NCBI GenBank assembly: GCA_014529385.2
Contig: CM043958.1
Location: 150,668,793-150,732,792 of the forward strand
Source: Adiantum capillus-veneris
Taxonomy: Eukaryota; Streptophyta; Polypodiopsida; Polypodiales; Pteridaceae
Length of the DNA stretch: 64,000 nt
Direction of reading: 5' to 3'
Shown: piece after piece, positions 1 through 10,110 of the stretch
Position numbering within the stretch: the stretch's first letter is position 1
Layout of the letters: each line of letters begins with the position of its first letter
Made by a program: the position numbers and the translations under genes
The notes under the pieces: model-generated
Databases searched by the model: none
Seen by the model: only the letters and a program-made list of their open reading frames with translations
What the model was told of the DNA's origin: nothing

Positions 1-59
1 AACAGGGGGATTACCTTTACAACGAGGACCCGAAGTCTTCGGCCCTTGCACCCCTCCTT

Positions 60-1070
60 TTAAAAGTTGCGTAAGCGAAGCAGCACCTTTAGAGTAATCC
101 TTGAATCCAGTAAAGCGAAAAAGGACTTTACTTGGCGTACATTCTTCAGAATGGGCCAATTTCGCACTTTATCCAACTTTTCAGGGTCGATGCGAATTCC
201 ATCGCGAGTAATGATGTAACCCAAGTACAGAAGCTCTTTCTTAAAGAATTCACACTTCGAAGCCTTAGCGTAAAGCTTCTCAGTTCTCAGTACTTCGAGA
301 ACAATGCGTATATACACTACGTGCTCGGACAAACTTCGGTTGTAAATCAAGATATCATCGAGAAATACAACAACGAAGTTGCCTAGAAATGGTCTCAGCA
401 GATCATTCATCATCTGCTGGAACGTAGCTGGAGCATTGGTCAAACCAAAAGGCAAGACCAAAAACTCGTAGTGACCATAACGCGTATGGAAGCCTGACTT
501 AGGAACATCTTCCAGTTTGATCCGTATCTGATGATAGCCTGATCGCAGGTCTATCTTAGTAAAATACAACGCTCCATGGAGCCGATCTATCAGATCGTCC
601 ATGCGTGGGAGCGGATATTTGTTCTTGACAGGAAGTTTATTCAACCCCTTGTAATCCACGCAGAAGCGCATAGTGTTATCCTTCTTTCGAGAAAGTAACA
701 CTGGCGCTCCCCACGGGGATTTGCTAGGCCGAACAAAACCCCTGTCGAGATAATCCTTCAGTTGTCGCTGAATCTCATCCTCCTCTGTTTTACTAAACCC
801 ATAGGGTTGCTTTGAGAAGGGCTGACTACCAGCCACCAACTCGATGCCATGATCTACTCCTCTCGAAGGCGGCAAGCCAGGAGATAGATCATCAGGAAAA
901 ACATCCTTGAAATCAGTCATGATTTCTCGGATAAGGTTGGATTTGTCGGAATCCCCGAGTTCAACAGAAGAACATGAAACATTTTTACGAAATTCAGTGA
1001 CAGAAGTACCAAGCACTAATGAATCAAACCAAGCAGACGCGTCGTACACATTGATAAAAGTCAACATCAA
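60..1070 (-). pseudogene. Element N reverse transcriptase
   Basis: This is the RNA-dependent DNA polymerase that copies the element's RNA in virus-like particles. The open frame (336 codons) shows the Ty3/gypsy RT blocks in order: FCVDYKGLNK, then [45 protein letters not shown], and the catalytic block FVVVFLDDILIYN, where FLDD carries both metal-binding aspartates. The thumb follows with CEFFKKELLYLGY. After VRQVKSFF the frame is lost, so the connection to RNase H is broken. The N-terminal end overlaps the protease frame around 1,024-1,070, a frameshift relative to an intact pol. Family assignment is secure; activity is not expected. Confidence 0.9.
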
Positions 1071-1530
1071 AAGACTTTATTTCTTTATACATTTCCAAAG
1101 CAGTAACAACTGGTATTGCAAAACCATTATTTACAGACTTTTGATTACAAAGCGACACAGATACATGAGGCATGTTCTGCTTAACAAAAACAAGAGAGTG
1201 ATGTACATAGTCTATATACAATGAGTCTTGTTTATCATAAAACCATGGAATTCCTAAAATAACATATGCGCTGTCCAGGCGCATGATGTGGAAATCCAGG
1301 TTCTCTTTGTAATCAGCCAGCTCGAGCGACAAGTCTGGAACCATCCGATTCCATACATCCGTATCCACGCCACGAGCCATCTTCACGCAATACTCATGGT
1401 CACTGTCCTGCGTCCGCAGGTTCAGTTTCTGCACCAATTTTGCATCCACAAAATTGTGTGAGCTTCCATTATCCACGTCGTGACCATTGATCTTCCCGGG
1501 GAAACGGAGAAGATCATGGTTACCAAACAC
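1024..1530 (-). pseudogene. Element N aspartic protease region
   Basis: This retropepsin-like domain lies between gag and RT. The active-site loop reads DVDNGSSHNFVDAKLV, which aligns with the usual LVDSGSSHNFI block; the residue after the catalytic Asp is Asn rather than Ser/Thr. Further on, LELADYKENLDFHIMRLD and YVILGIPWF match the typical C-terminal half with the ILG(I)PW signature. The ORF's apparent first residues lie upstream of the domain and need not be the true start. The product would cleave the Gag-Pol polyprotein. Whether Asn is the family state or a mutation cannot be judged from one copy. Confidence 0.8.
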
Positions 1531-1650
1531 TTTGGTGCTAAAAGTACAATTTGTGCATGAACTGTGCGTTAAATGATGGATTTCAACTTGAACAACATCA
1601 GAGTTACCTGAGATCTCGTGAATTTGAACCGAAGGACAGCCTTGCGGTTT

Positions 1651-2730
1651 CTACGTCTTCTTCTTTTTAGGGCAATCCTTGATTTGGTGACCCGTCTGGC
1701 CACATCCGAAGCAAGCCCCCTTCTTCACTGCATCAGCAACTGAAGCGTTTCTGGCTTTCTTCTTTTCCTGAGAAGATCTCGGCGGTGATTTAGATTTACG
1801 CTTGAATCGGGATCGCTTCCTCGAAGCACCCTCACTGGATTGATGGTCTATAGTTCTTTTCTTCTCATAATTCGCTCAATTTATTAAATGAAACGTCCTA
1901 GGCTTTGCCACTGCATCCTCGACGTCAGTCGGGGCTTTATCCTTAATTAAGGCCCAACGGTAGTCCTCATGCAATCCCAGCAGATACATGTGCACAGCGT
2001 GCATAGAATCCACCTTGCAGAAGGTGAGCGCCTCCTTGACAGCTGTCGTATATTTATCAATAGACAGAGTTTTCATCGAAAGACTCTGCAGTTTGGCATA
2101 AGCTTTCAAAGGGTCCATTTTAGCGAAATCCTTCCTGGATTTCACGCAAAAATCAGGCCACGTCGTAGGCTTTTCTATCATATCACGCCACCAGGTAAGC
2201 GCCTTATTGCGCAGATAAAGAGGAATCGTCTGAATCCTCCGTTCATCATGCTCCCCATGGAGATCAAAGAATGTGTTCCACTGGTGCAGCCAGTTATTTA
2301 CAGCCAATTCCGTACACTCCTTCTCTTTACCTGAGAAATTTGTAGTTTTATACGGAATTGAGGCAATCAGACCACCCTACGGACGCCCAAAAGCAACAAT
2401 CTGCGTCCGCGTCAGACCACCCTACGAACGCCCAAAAGCAGCAATCTGCGTCCGCAAATGCTGGAGATGGGTTTCACCCTCGGAAATACGCACAGTCGTC
2501 GACTGAGCCATATTTTCGAGACTAGAAAGTTGGGAACTGAGCCCCTGTAAGACCCCTTCGAGAGAGGCCAAGCGAAGGTTCGTCTCAACATTCGCGTTTT
2601 CCAGAGCGGTAACACGCTGGTCAAAACTCTGGAAAGTGCTTGTAATCCATGTGTAGAGAGCATGCGTAAAGGGAATTTGGATGTTACCTGGCGTGTCGTC
2701 ACACTGCACATCAGAGCTGGAGGAATCCAT
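1651..2730 (-). pseudogene. Element N gag (coiled-coil N-terminus, capsid core, zinc knuckle)
   Basis: The likely start is the ATG at 2,730 (MDSSSSDVQ). The first ~100 residues contain a heptad-like stretch (VTALENANVETNLRLASLEG) typical of chromovirus Gag N-termini. The capsid core follows at 2,307-1,876 with ALTWWRDMIEKPTTWPDF, a classic Gag block, and LLGLHEDYRWALI. An intact CCHC knuckle (CFGCGQTGHQIKDC) is encoded at 1,713-1,672 and ends with a basic tail and stop. A 45-bp tandem duplication lies between N-terminus and core, and frames change between segments, so the gene is broken. Gag would form the particle shell and bind element RNA. Confidence 0.85.
2370..2459. repeat. 45-bp tandem duplication in element N gag
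   Basis: Two adjacent copies (2,370-2,414 and 2,415-2,459) of a unit starting GACCACCCTACG and ending GCGTCCGC plus three to four bases differ at only a few positions. The unit length is a multiple of three, so the duplication itself does not shift the frame. It sits at the join between the coiled-coil N-terminal part and the capsid core of gag. Confidence 0.9.
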
Positions 2731-3339
2731 GGCGAGGTGCGTGAAAAACTGGAAAATTCACGCAAAACCGGGTCTTTTCTGCACTTTTTGGTCGCGAAAA
2801 AAGTGAAGTTGCGAAGAGCTCCACACGTCGACGTGCGCGTCGAAACACGAGCAGGTGATGGCGGGAGCGCGGGAGCGCGAGGAGGTGAGAGAGAGTAGGC
2901 TTTGGAGATGAGCAGAAGAACCACGTTTGAGGTTTCTGTAAACTCTGCAGGGTTGTGTAAGTGAGTTTTTAATAAAGCAAAGGTTTCAAACTATGCTTTT
3001 AAAAAGTCCTGGCCATTTTAAAAAAAGGCCACTTGATAAATTAAAATGGCAATTCATAGATGGCGTTAAAAAAAAACAACGAGCAACGCTGCAGGGAAGA
3101 AAAAAAAACATGCGCTAGTCTGCCAGGAGGTGCCGCATGGAAAAAAATATCGCCCCCCCTCCAGGCTCACGGACAAGCGTGCCCAACACACGCCAGAGGC
3201 CACCTTGATGCCAGCGCTTGGGAAAAGAAAAACCACGCTGGAAAAAAAAACCAGCAGCGCTACTCCCTCTCCCAGCCTCCTCCTCACGCTTCCCTGTAGA
3301 GTTGCAACACAGCTCCATGCCAAGCAAGCACATAGAGAG

Positions 3340-3414
<75 letters not shown>

Positions 3415-3759
3415 CTTCGCACACTGAGAGTTACAAAGAGAGGAATTGACAGAGAGAGGCAGAAGTATACCATATGCTGAAATTTAATCCAGAACAGCAA
3501 ATTAATCAGTAATATACTGATTTTCATCGAAAAACCAGTAAAATCAATTAGTAATACTGTGATTTTCCGCATTTCCACCTGCTAGGCTGTTGAATTTTAT
3601 AAAAAATCAGCGAGCAACGCATTAAATTTCACTTGCACACAAGCTTATGAGAAGAAAATAATCAGTTACAGTTAATTCATCAAAAATGACATAAAACAGT
3701 GACAATCCGACTCGAACCAGTCTGTAAGTGTGCACTCGGTCCTTCGTGCAGCCAAGCTG
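2731..3759 (-). other. Element N 5' leader with (TC)n/(TG)n microsatellite
   Basis: About 1 kb lies between the primer site and gag with no protein similarity. It is A-rich near 3,000-3,260 on the plus strand and holds a ~60-bp (TC)n run followed by a short (TG)n run at 3,342-3,413. Serine/leucine- or arginine/glutamate-rich open frames here are products of the microsatellite, not genes. Confidence 0.75.
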
Positions 3760-3771
3760 GCTCTGATACCA
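3760..3771 (-). promoter_or_regulatory. Element N primer binding site (initiator Met tRNA type)
   Basis: On the minus strand the sequence is TGGTATCAGAGC, the complement of the plant initiator-Met tRNA 3' end. It lies immediately after the LTR end (...GTTTCA), which fixes element orientation and the internal LTR boundary. Confidence 0.92.
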
Positions 3772-4149
3772 TGAAACGAACGAGGAGATAGGATCTCCCG
3801 GCTACACAAAACGCCTACAGATACGCGTCGGACGAACCACCCGACCATAGCCACCATCCGGCGGCTCCCCCATGCTGGGGCCAGCGTCCAAGGACGTAGG
3901 CGTGTAAGACCGAGCGTCCCATACCACCCAGCCTCACCTCCTCCAGGTGACCTCGCGCACTCCTAGCCTCGCGGGCTAACCACTGGCACTCTGCCAGTGG
4001 GATCGATCATTGGAAATGAGGCCTTGGCCTCCCTTTTATAATAATGGCCGACCACACTGGCCGGGTTCACACTACGTCCGCACGCACACTGGACGCCCAT
4101 CCCGACGGCATCTGGGCTACATCCCCTCTCCTGTGAGCGGGACATAACA
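3772..4149 (-). mobile_element. Element N 5' LTR
   Basis: The inner end is fixed by the adjacent primer site. The outer end is inferred from a TGTTATGTCCCGC start on the minus strand (plus-strand ...GACATAACA at 4,149), giving 378 bp with TG...CA termini. A TATAAAAG promoter box on the minus strand lies at about 4,034-4,041, a sensible position in U3. The outer boundary is less certain because the partner LTR is outside the window. Confidence 0.65.
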
Positions 4150-4691
4150 GGAACCTTTCATCTAGAATCTCCCTTCTATAACCTCCTAGAACCTTATAGA
4201 AGCTTCCATCTTTAAATTGCACGTCAATATGGATATCAAATGAAACCTCTGTCCGAGTACAATGCGGTTTTGCTTCAAAACATGGATTTAACACTTCTAT
4301 GAGGAGATAAAAGCATTCAATGCAATTCAGCCCACAAATGCACAATGAGCAATCTTCATGATCATGCCATCTTATTGATTGTAATTGTCTTTTCTGGCGG
4401 ATCTAGCCCACACTCAAGGCATCAACCTTTTCTCTGTGCAAGTATGATCCCGATATGCACGAGTTTCAAGTCACAGGCGCGTCCTAATTGGGTTATCTAG
4501 GTGGGAGTGTGCAGTGTGCAGTACCTATGTTCTAACCCATTGCGTGGGTCCACCATAACCTGTGACTACTCATCGGTGATCATACTAAGGTGCATTGTTC
4601 TAACTATCTTGTTTTACAAAAGGAAAACACACTTGTAAAATTTAAGACTAATAGAAAAAGGACACAAGTTCTTTTCTATTGGGAGGTGACA
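4150..4691 (-). mobile_element. Probable 3' LTR remnant of element C
   Basis: Downstream of C's chromodomain on the minus strand, a purine-rich stretch (4,692-4,710) is followed by TGTCACCTCCC, which looks like a polypurine tract and LTR start. The rest up to element N has no coding similarity and is taken as LTR. No second copy is present to confirm it, and part may have been displaced when N inserted. Confidence 0.45.
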
Positions 4692-4749
4692 GCCCACCCG
4701 CTCTTATTTAGTTGTCCTCAGCTGAAAAGCTTCCTCATATTGCTTAAGC

Positions 4750-5629
4750 TAGGTAAGCTTGCATCAATTTTTCATCCACCCACTTGGCGTCGGTTGTGGG
4801 TAAATCTTTGAACTTCAATAGAATTTCCATGTCGGAAGGGCACTTCTTGTAGTTCGATCCTTATGAAAGAGGATTTGTTCGGGTTCAATAAGTTGCTCTC
4901 TGTCTTCAACTTCTGGGGGATCCTTTGTAATAGGCTCCTCTAGTATTGGGCCCATGTAAGGCTTTAATAAGCTTACATGAAATAAATTATGTAACTTCTA
5001 ATGACTTGGGAATCTAGCTTATAGCATACTTCATTAATTTTCTTGATGACCTTGAAAGGTAAAAAGTACCCTTTTGACAGCTTCGGAAAAGACTTTGCTT
5101 GCCCTGAACTTTGCTTTAATCTATTCTTATCAAACTTTAGCGATACATTTTATTCTTCTTTGAAAACCAAATGCCTTCACCATTTCTGCTTGCTTCTTTT
5201 GACATTCTTGAGCATTTTTGATAGTGGCTAGGACTTGATTCATAGTTGTCTTCAAGTCCGAAACAAACTCATCAGCGGCAAAAATCTTATCTTTGGTATC
5301 ATCCTTCCCTACATTATTTCATTTGGAGCCTTCCCTGAAGAGAAGTGTCTGGTGTTGTTCTAGGCAACTCCAATAGAGGTAGATACTTCTCCCACTGTGA
5401 CTTCTGCTCACTAACATAAGCTTCTAACATATCAAGTAAAGTGAGATTCATGACTTCAATTCGCCCATCCGTTTGTGGATGAAATGATGAGGAGAACTGT
5501 AAGGTTGTTCCCAAATTCTCAAATAAAGCACACCAGGAATTACTTGTAAACTTGGAGTCCCTGTCGGAAATGATTTTTGAAGGCATGCCATGTAACCTAG
5601 AGATAGGCTGTATGAAGAGTCGTGCAGCT
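4750..5629 (-). pseudogene. Element C integrase C-terminal half and chromodomain
   Basis: This is the end of an integrase that continues at 18,424-18,636 on the far side of element A. It starts with ARLFIQPISRLHGMPS and the catalytic-Asp block SDRDSKFTS, then HPQTDG, where the expected SE pair reads IE (GRIEVMN) so a Glu remains. A linker rich in PPEVE follows, then a degenerate chromodomain (EILLKFKDLPTTDAKWVDE) around 4,750-4,840. Chromodomains tether chromovirus integrases to heterochromatin marks. Several frame changes occur between 4,850 and 5,310. C is the outermost and oldest layer of this nest. Confidence 0.85.
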
Positions 5630-5686
5630 TGAAACCGGCCCGTGGGACGGTAGGCTTTGGCTTTCACCCAAAATTCTTTACTTTAC

Positions 5687-5726
<40 letters not shown>

Positions 5727-6988
5727 TTTGCAAAAGAAACCTGCGACGGGAAGCAGACGCCGACAACCTGAAGGCCCCAAAATTGGCGCCCTTTTCGGTA
5801 TTTCTTTATGCTTTGAGAGGGTAAATTACAAAGTAGAGTCCTAGGAATTCTTTACCTGTATCCAGCTAAGTACCACCTGAAATTTGGCCAAATTTCGGCA
5901 TCATAACAGCTCCACAACTTGCGCGAAACCAATTCCCCTGTTGGAACTCACTTCCACTGGCATAAACCCTCTGATTCCTGCCCAAAAACAGTAAATTCAG
6001 CACGATGTAATACTCGTTTTTGCCCTGTTTTCAGCCCTAAACAGTCCTCAAACTGTCCTCTGTCAGTGTGGGCACTGTTCCCAATGGTTCTGGCATTCAT
6101 ATGGCTGAAAAGCAGTCAAATTACAGCGCATACACAGCACTGAAAATGCACCACCCTCACCGGTGCCTGCTTTTGGAGTGGCAGTTGAGCCCTCTTGTGG
6201 GGCATCACATAACTGCACGTAGGGGAGAGAGAGAGCAGTGTGTAGTGTGCACGGCATCACTCCTAGCACCACAATGTGCATAGAGTGGAAAGAAACCACT
6301 CCATAGCTCTTAACCTGTGACAAAAACTGAAAAAGGATCCCTCCCAGCTACAAATTCAGCACCACTTCTTCATGCAAGAGGAAAGTGCACAAAAATGTGC
6401 CACTTGGCGCGATTACAAGCATTTTCCCGTTTCAGGGTTGTCGCCTAAAAATCTCCCGACTGGTTGCCTAGTTGACTTCGCGGCAGAGTTGTAAGATGTT
6501 CCCCTTGTCATTCCGAAGGTAATGACGCGAACACATTTGACAGCCCAAAATACCAGTTCCCTAATTTTTAGGAGATGCTTCCGTTGGGCTCCTACTCGTC
6601 TTCTGGCCATCTATCCTCATTGGGACCGCATCCATAGTGCAATGTGGCCCAATTGTCGGATACTTTCTGTTGGTCATCCCACCTTGACTTTATGCCTTTA
6701 TTGAGTTCACTTCCTAGTATCCACCAACTTACTAAGTGCGACGGGGGGACCTACATGACCTTCAACTGAGCCTAGACATCCTCTTACAATACGAATTCCA
6801 GTGCCAACCCACTTCCCCTCTGCACATGAAACTACCGTTCACATTGGTCATACAATGTCCGACCATTTGCAACTTCAAAAAGAGGGTCTCAAAAATAAAA
6901 CAAAAATTATTGGAAAGAAACCAACAACTAAGGTTAACAATTGCCACGTCCTCCTCACATAATTAACAGTTGCCACGTCCTCTTGACA
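5630..6988 (-). mobile_element. Element A 3' LTR
   Basis: The minus-strand LTR starts TGTCAAGAGGAC right after the polypurine tract TTTCAAGAGGGGGGTA (6,989-7,004) and ends GGTTTCA at 5,630. It aligns with 16,937-18,423 but lacks ~85 bp and ~45 bp segments present there and carries (CA)n at 5,689-5,720 where the partner has (GA)n. The conserved GAAATACCGAAA(A)GGGCGCC motif lies on the minus strand at about 5,784-5,809. Confidence 0.93.
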
Positions 6989-7165
6989 TACCCCCCTCTT
7001 GAAACCGCAAACATCCTCGATACTATAAATACACGCCACTGATGATCTTGTGTTGTTAGCACTCTTTTATCATCGCATGTATCCACAAGAAAGGTCGTTA
7101 CACATAGATACAAATGACTTAATGAGACCTTCATACTTTTGTCATTTCCATCTATTACACTGAAT

Positions 7166-7880
7166 TCATATGTACATTTGATGTGCTAGCCCTATCATTA
7201 CCCTCCTTTGCACATGTTGGGTTGGGGCATAAGTAGGTTGTAACCCAAAGGCTTCAAGGTAAAGCTGCAATACATTTGGTGACTCTGACAGTTCATGTTG
7301 TTCCATCCACTTTGCATCCATAGGCGGATAGTTCTTAAACTTCACCAAATAGCGTCTTGCAACCTCTCCTTTAACTTTTTGTGTGCCAAAACTTGCTCAC
7401 ATACCAGGATCTCATCAAGTTCCTCAACTTCTGGCTGATCCTCATATGGCATATCTTCTGGCACATCACCCACGAAGGGTCTTAGAAGACTCACGTGAAA
7501 CGCATTATGAATCTTCCACACATCGGGCAATTTCAGCTTGTAAGCCACATTGTTGATCTTGTGAAAAGGCCCATAGTAACGCATACTGAGATTAGGAAAC
7601 AGCCGTTCCTTGCCCTTCATCTTCTTTAACCTTGCCTTTTGGAACCTTAACAAAACCCAATCACTAGGTGATAACGAAAAATTCAACACGGTGATGATCA
7701 GCAACCTTTTTCTGTTTTGCCTGAGTCTTCTCCAAGGCGACTTTAATTTTCTTATACATTTCATCCATGTTTTCAACATATTGATCTACCTCAAAGATCT
7801 TGTCCTTTGTATGCAAAATGGGAGGAACTTTTTTGCCGCCTTGAACAATCTCAAAAGGTGCCCTGCATGTCGTGAATGCA
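7166..7880 (-). pseudogene. Element A integrase C-terminus and chromodomain
   Basis: This continues the integrase interrupted by B. On the minus strand it reads from a GTFEIVQGGKKVPP block through an Arg/Lys-rich linker (KARLKKMKGKERLFP), the DNA-binding fold (YGPFHKINNVAYKLKLP), FHVSLLRPFVGD, and a chromodomain ending VKFKNYPPMDAKWMEQHEL with its aromatic Trp kept. A frameshift separates the two long segments near 7,345 and another lies near 7,700. Domain order and wording match element F almost residue for residue. Confidence 0.88.
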
Positions 7881-7885
7881 CCGTA

Positions 7886-8558
7886 TGTCACAAAGTGATG
7901 ACGTGGCTGCCCGCTCTGTAGGAACCCTAACCCTAAAAAGTTGAAATCCTAATCTTGCAAAAACCCTAATTTTACCCTAACCCTAACCCTAATTCTGGCA
8001 TGGCTGCAGAAATGGCTGACATGGCTTGCCGTACGAGTGCTGACGTGGCAGCCCGCAAAACGCTGCAGAAATTGCGGACAGTTGCGGCAATTGCTTTTTT
8101 GGCATGCTTTTCAGGCTACGCAATTTGAATGGAGAGAAGTTTCTTTTGCTTTAATTTACCTAGCAAGAGAGAGAGAAAAGCCTCTTTGCTTTATTTTAGC
8201 AAGAGAGAGAAAGAGAAACTGCTTTATTTTTGCAAAGCTTTTGAGCTTTGGATTTTCAGCTTTTGGGGCTCTGCTTTTGGCATCCCTTGTAACTTTAAAT
8301 ATGTGAGCAAGCCTCTCACAACTCAGAGCATCTGGACGCAGAGTCTGAGTGTGAGCGCCTACCCGCACTCTTGTACTTTCAACTCAGATTAATACAAAAA
8401 GAAATACCGAAAGGGGCGCCAGTCTTTGGGGCCAATATCTCTAGGCACGGAACTCCGCCGGGCCAGTGTGAATCAATTGTGAAGTGTGAACTGTTTTGAA
8501 GTGGTTATTTGGTGCTGTCGCGGAAGATTCTTGACTTGAAGTGTCCAAGTTTGTTACA
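7886..8558 (+). mobile_element. Element B 5' LTR with telomere-like repeats
   Basis: Starts TGTCACAAAGTGATGACG and ends TTTGTTACA. Near its start (about 7,921-7,995) are clustered CCCTAA/CCCTAAA units in the orientation of plant telomeric C-rich strand. A TTTAAATA box at about 8,293-8,300 may serve as TATA. The conserved GAAATACCGAAAGGGGCGCC box (8,401-8,420) followed by TTTGGGGCCAAT lies downstream of that box, so probably in R/U5. Confidence 0.95.
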
Positions 8559-8559
8559 G

Positions 8560-8571
8560 TGGTATCAGAGC
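8560..8571 (+). promoter_or_regulatory. Element B primer binding site (initiator Met tRNA type)
   Basis: TGGTATCAGAGC lies one base after the LTR end, complementary to the initiator-Met tRNA 3' terminus, the standard primer for minus-strand DNA in many plant LTR elements. Confidence 0.95.
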
Positions 8572-8628
8572 ACGGCCAATTTCTCTTCTACGGGAAATCC
8601 GATCCCTATTCTTTTTTCCGCGGCACCT

Positions 8629-10110
8629 ATGGCTTCAAGCAAGGATCAGTCGACTCCCCTCTGCATCCGGAGATGCGGGAAGGGATCACAACGAAGATTC
8701 GGGCAAGCAGTACGGCCCACCTAGGCCTACTCAGGCGGAGCGTCGAGAGATGGAGCGTCGTCAATTGATCGGCAATACAAGATGATGCTCAATTTTGCAA
8801 AGGACCCAAAATTTGCAAAATATATGAGCGAGACTTCTTTCCAAGAAGTGCACGCGCACTGGCAAAAAACCACATCACCACCCCCAAAACCCGCTCTCAA
8901 GAAACCTTCTGCTCACAAGAAGTATTCAGAGAAGGAATTAGAAGAGGTGGTAGATGCACGAATTGCTCAGCTTTTTGACGCGCAGAACAAAGCTAAAAAG
9001 CACGGCAAAAAGCAGAAGAAAGGTTCTGACTTTCCGGGTTATTTGGGTCGTCAATCGACATTTGGAAAGGCAAAGAAATAGAAGAAGCGTCTTCAATTTG
9101 AAGGAGTACCCAGTTCTCCTCCTTCTTCTTCTTCTTCTAACAGTTCTTCTAGCTCATCTAACTCGAGCGAAGAAGACCGAAAAGGCAAAAAGCGAAGCAA
9201 GAAACAACGCTTCGAAAACGGCAAGAAAAAGGCAAAGAAGTCTAAATCTCGCCCAGTGAGTGACAGTTCTACAGAGGGCTCGTCTACAGACAGTTCAGAC
9301 TCTGACGACAACAACTTTTATGCAAAGAAGAAGAATTTTTACGAAGCCAACCAATATGACTTTCTAAAAGACAAAAGCATGACAGTGCGAGAGTTTAGAG
9401 AAGGTGGACAGTCAATTAAATTTGACACGTTTTCGGGATATAGAGATGCTTCGAAGGCTTTGTCTTTTGTACAGCAGTTTGACATCGCTTTCGCAGGAGG
9501 GTGTTACTCAGAGCACTCTAAGATTCGGAGAGCTGCCTCTTACTTTAAGGGGAATGCTCGAACTTGGTGGTCCACTTAAATGGCTGAAATTCAAGAGGCT
9601 TTTTATTTCTTCTTGGTTGACTCGAGAGTATGAACGTGATATACGAACTGCTTGGAACCATCTTCGGATGACCAAGAAAGATAAAGTGGACGCTTATTGC
9701 GAGAGATTCTGGAGCTCTTTTCTACCCGCCTCTTCATTTAAGAAGATCTTGTTCAAGGAACAGATTGAGCGATTTACCTTGGGTCTACCTACAGAGATCC
9801 GAGATCACTGCTTGGAATACAAGTCAGCATCCATTCAGGAGTTGATGAGTCATGCGAAACAGGGTTTTGCCATTCACTCTGACAGTCTGACTTACCCCGC
9901 TGATGAGATCATGACATAAAGAGATGAACAGACTTCGACAAATGAAAGTAGAAAGAGAAAGATCAATTCAGAAAAGAAAGATGCACGACCCAAGCTTACT
10001 CCTCAGGAGAGAGCTCGCTTCATCAGGGAGGGGAAGCGCTTTGAATGCGGGGAACCTGGACATATCTCCGTGAAGTGCCCTAGAAAGGCACAGAAAGAAC
10101 AAAACGACAA
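8629..10110 (+). pseudogene. Element B gag
   Basis: Probable start MASSKDQSTP at 8,629, soon frameshifted. Recognisable parts in order are: KDPKFAKYMSETSFQEVHAHW near 8,800; a Ser/Lys-rich low-complexity linker with poly-Ser codons near 9,110-9,300; the capsid segment FDTFSGYRDASKALSFVQQF and KGNARTWWST near 9,420-9,575; then WLKFKRLFISSWLT and QIERFTLGLPTEIRDHC. A short deletion between WWST and WLKF shifts frame relative to element E's copy. The zinc knuckle near 10,040-10,080 reads RFECGEPGHISVKC, so its first cysteine is Arg (TGC to CGC); RNA binding would be impaired. Confidence 0.85.

Larger units (their letters stand above)
1..4149 (-). mobile_element. Element N: Ty3/gypsy retrotransposon, 5' part, cut by window edge
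   Basis: Read on the minus strand the order is LTR, tRNA-iMet-type primer site, leader, gag, zinc knuckle, protease and reverse transcriptase, which is the Ty3/gypsy order up to RT. RNase H, integrase and the 3' LTR would lie beyond base 1. Frameshifts separate gag, protease and RT, so this copy is dead. The first ~60 bases still read as the RT/RNase H connection on the minus strand, in a shifted frame. It lies beside the 3' end of element C and may have inserted into C's LTR, but only one end is visible, so no target duplication can be tested. Confidence 0.85.

Noticed and set aside
2412-2924. 170-residue frame overlapping element N gag
   Set aside because: Shadow of the gag frame on the same strand; no known domain, and the gag frame has the coiled-coil and start.
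3066-3578. 170-residue frame with Arg-Glu repeats on the minus strand
   Set aside because: Produced by the (TC)n microsatellite in element N's leader.
4150-4691. One LTR shared by tandem elements C and N
   Set aside because: N and C have different RT and gag wording, and a TGTTATGTCCC terminus at 4,149 gives N its own LTR end, so adjacency by insertion is more likely.
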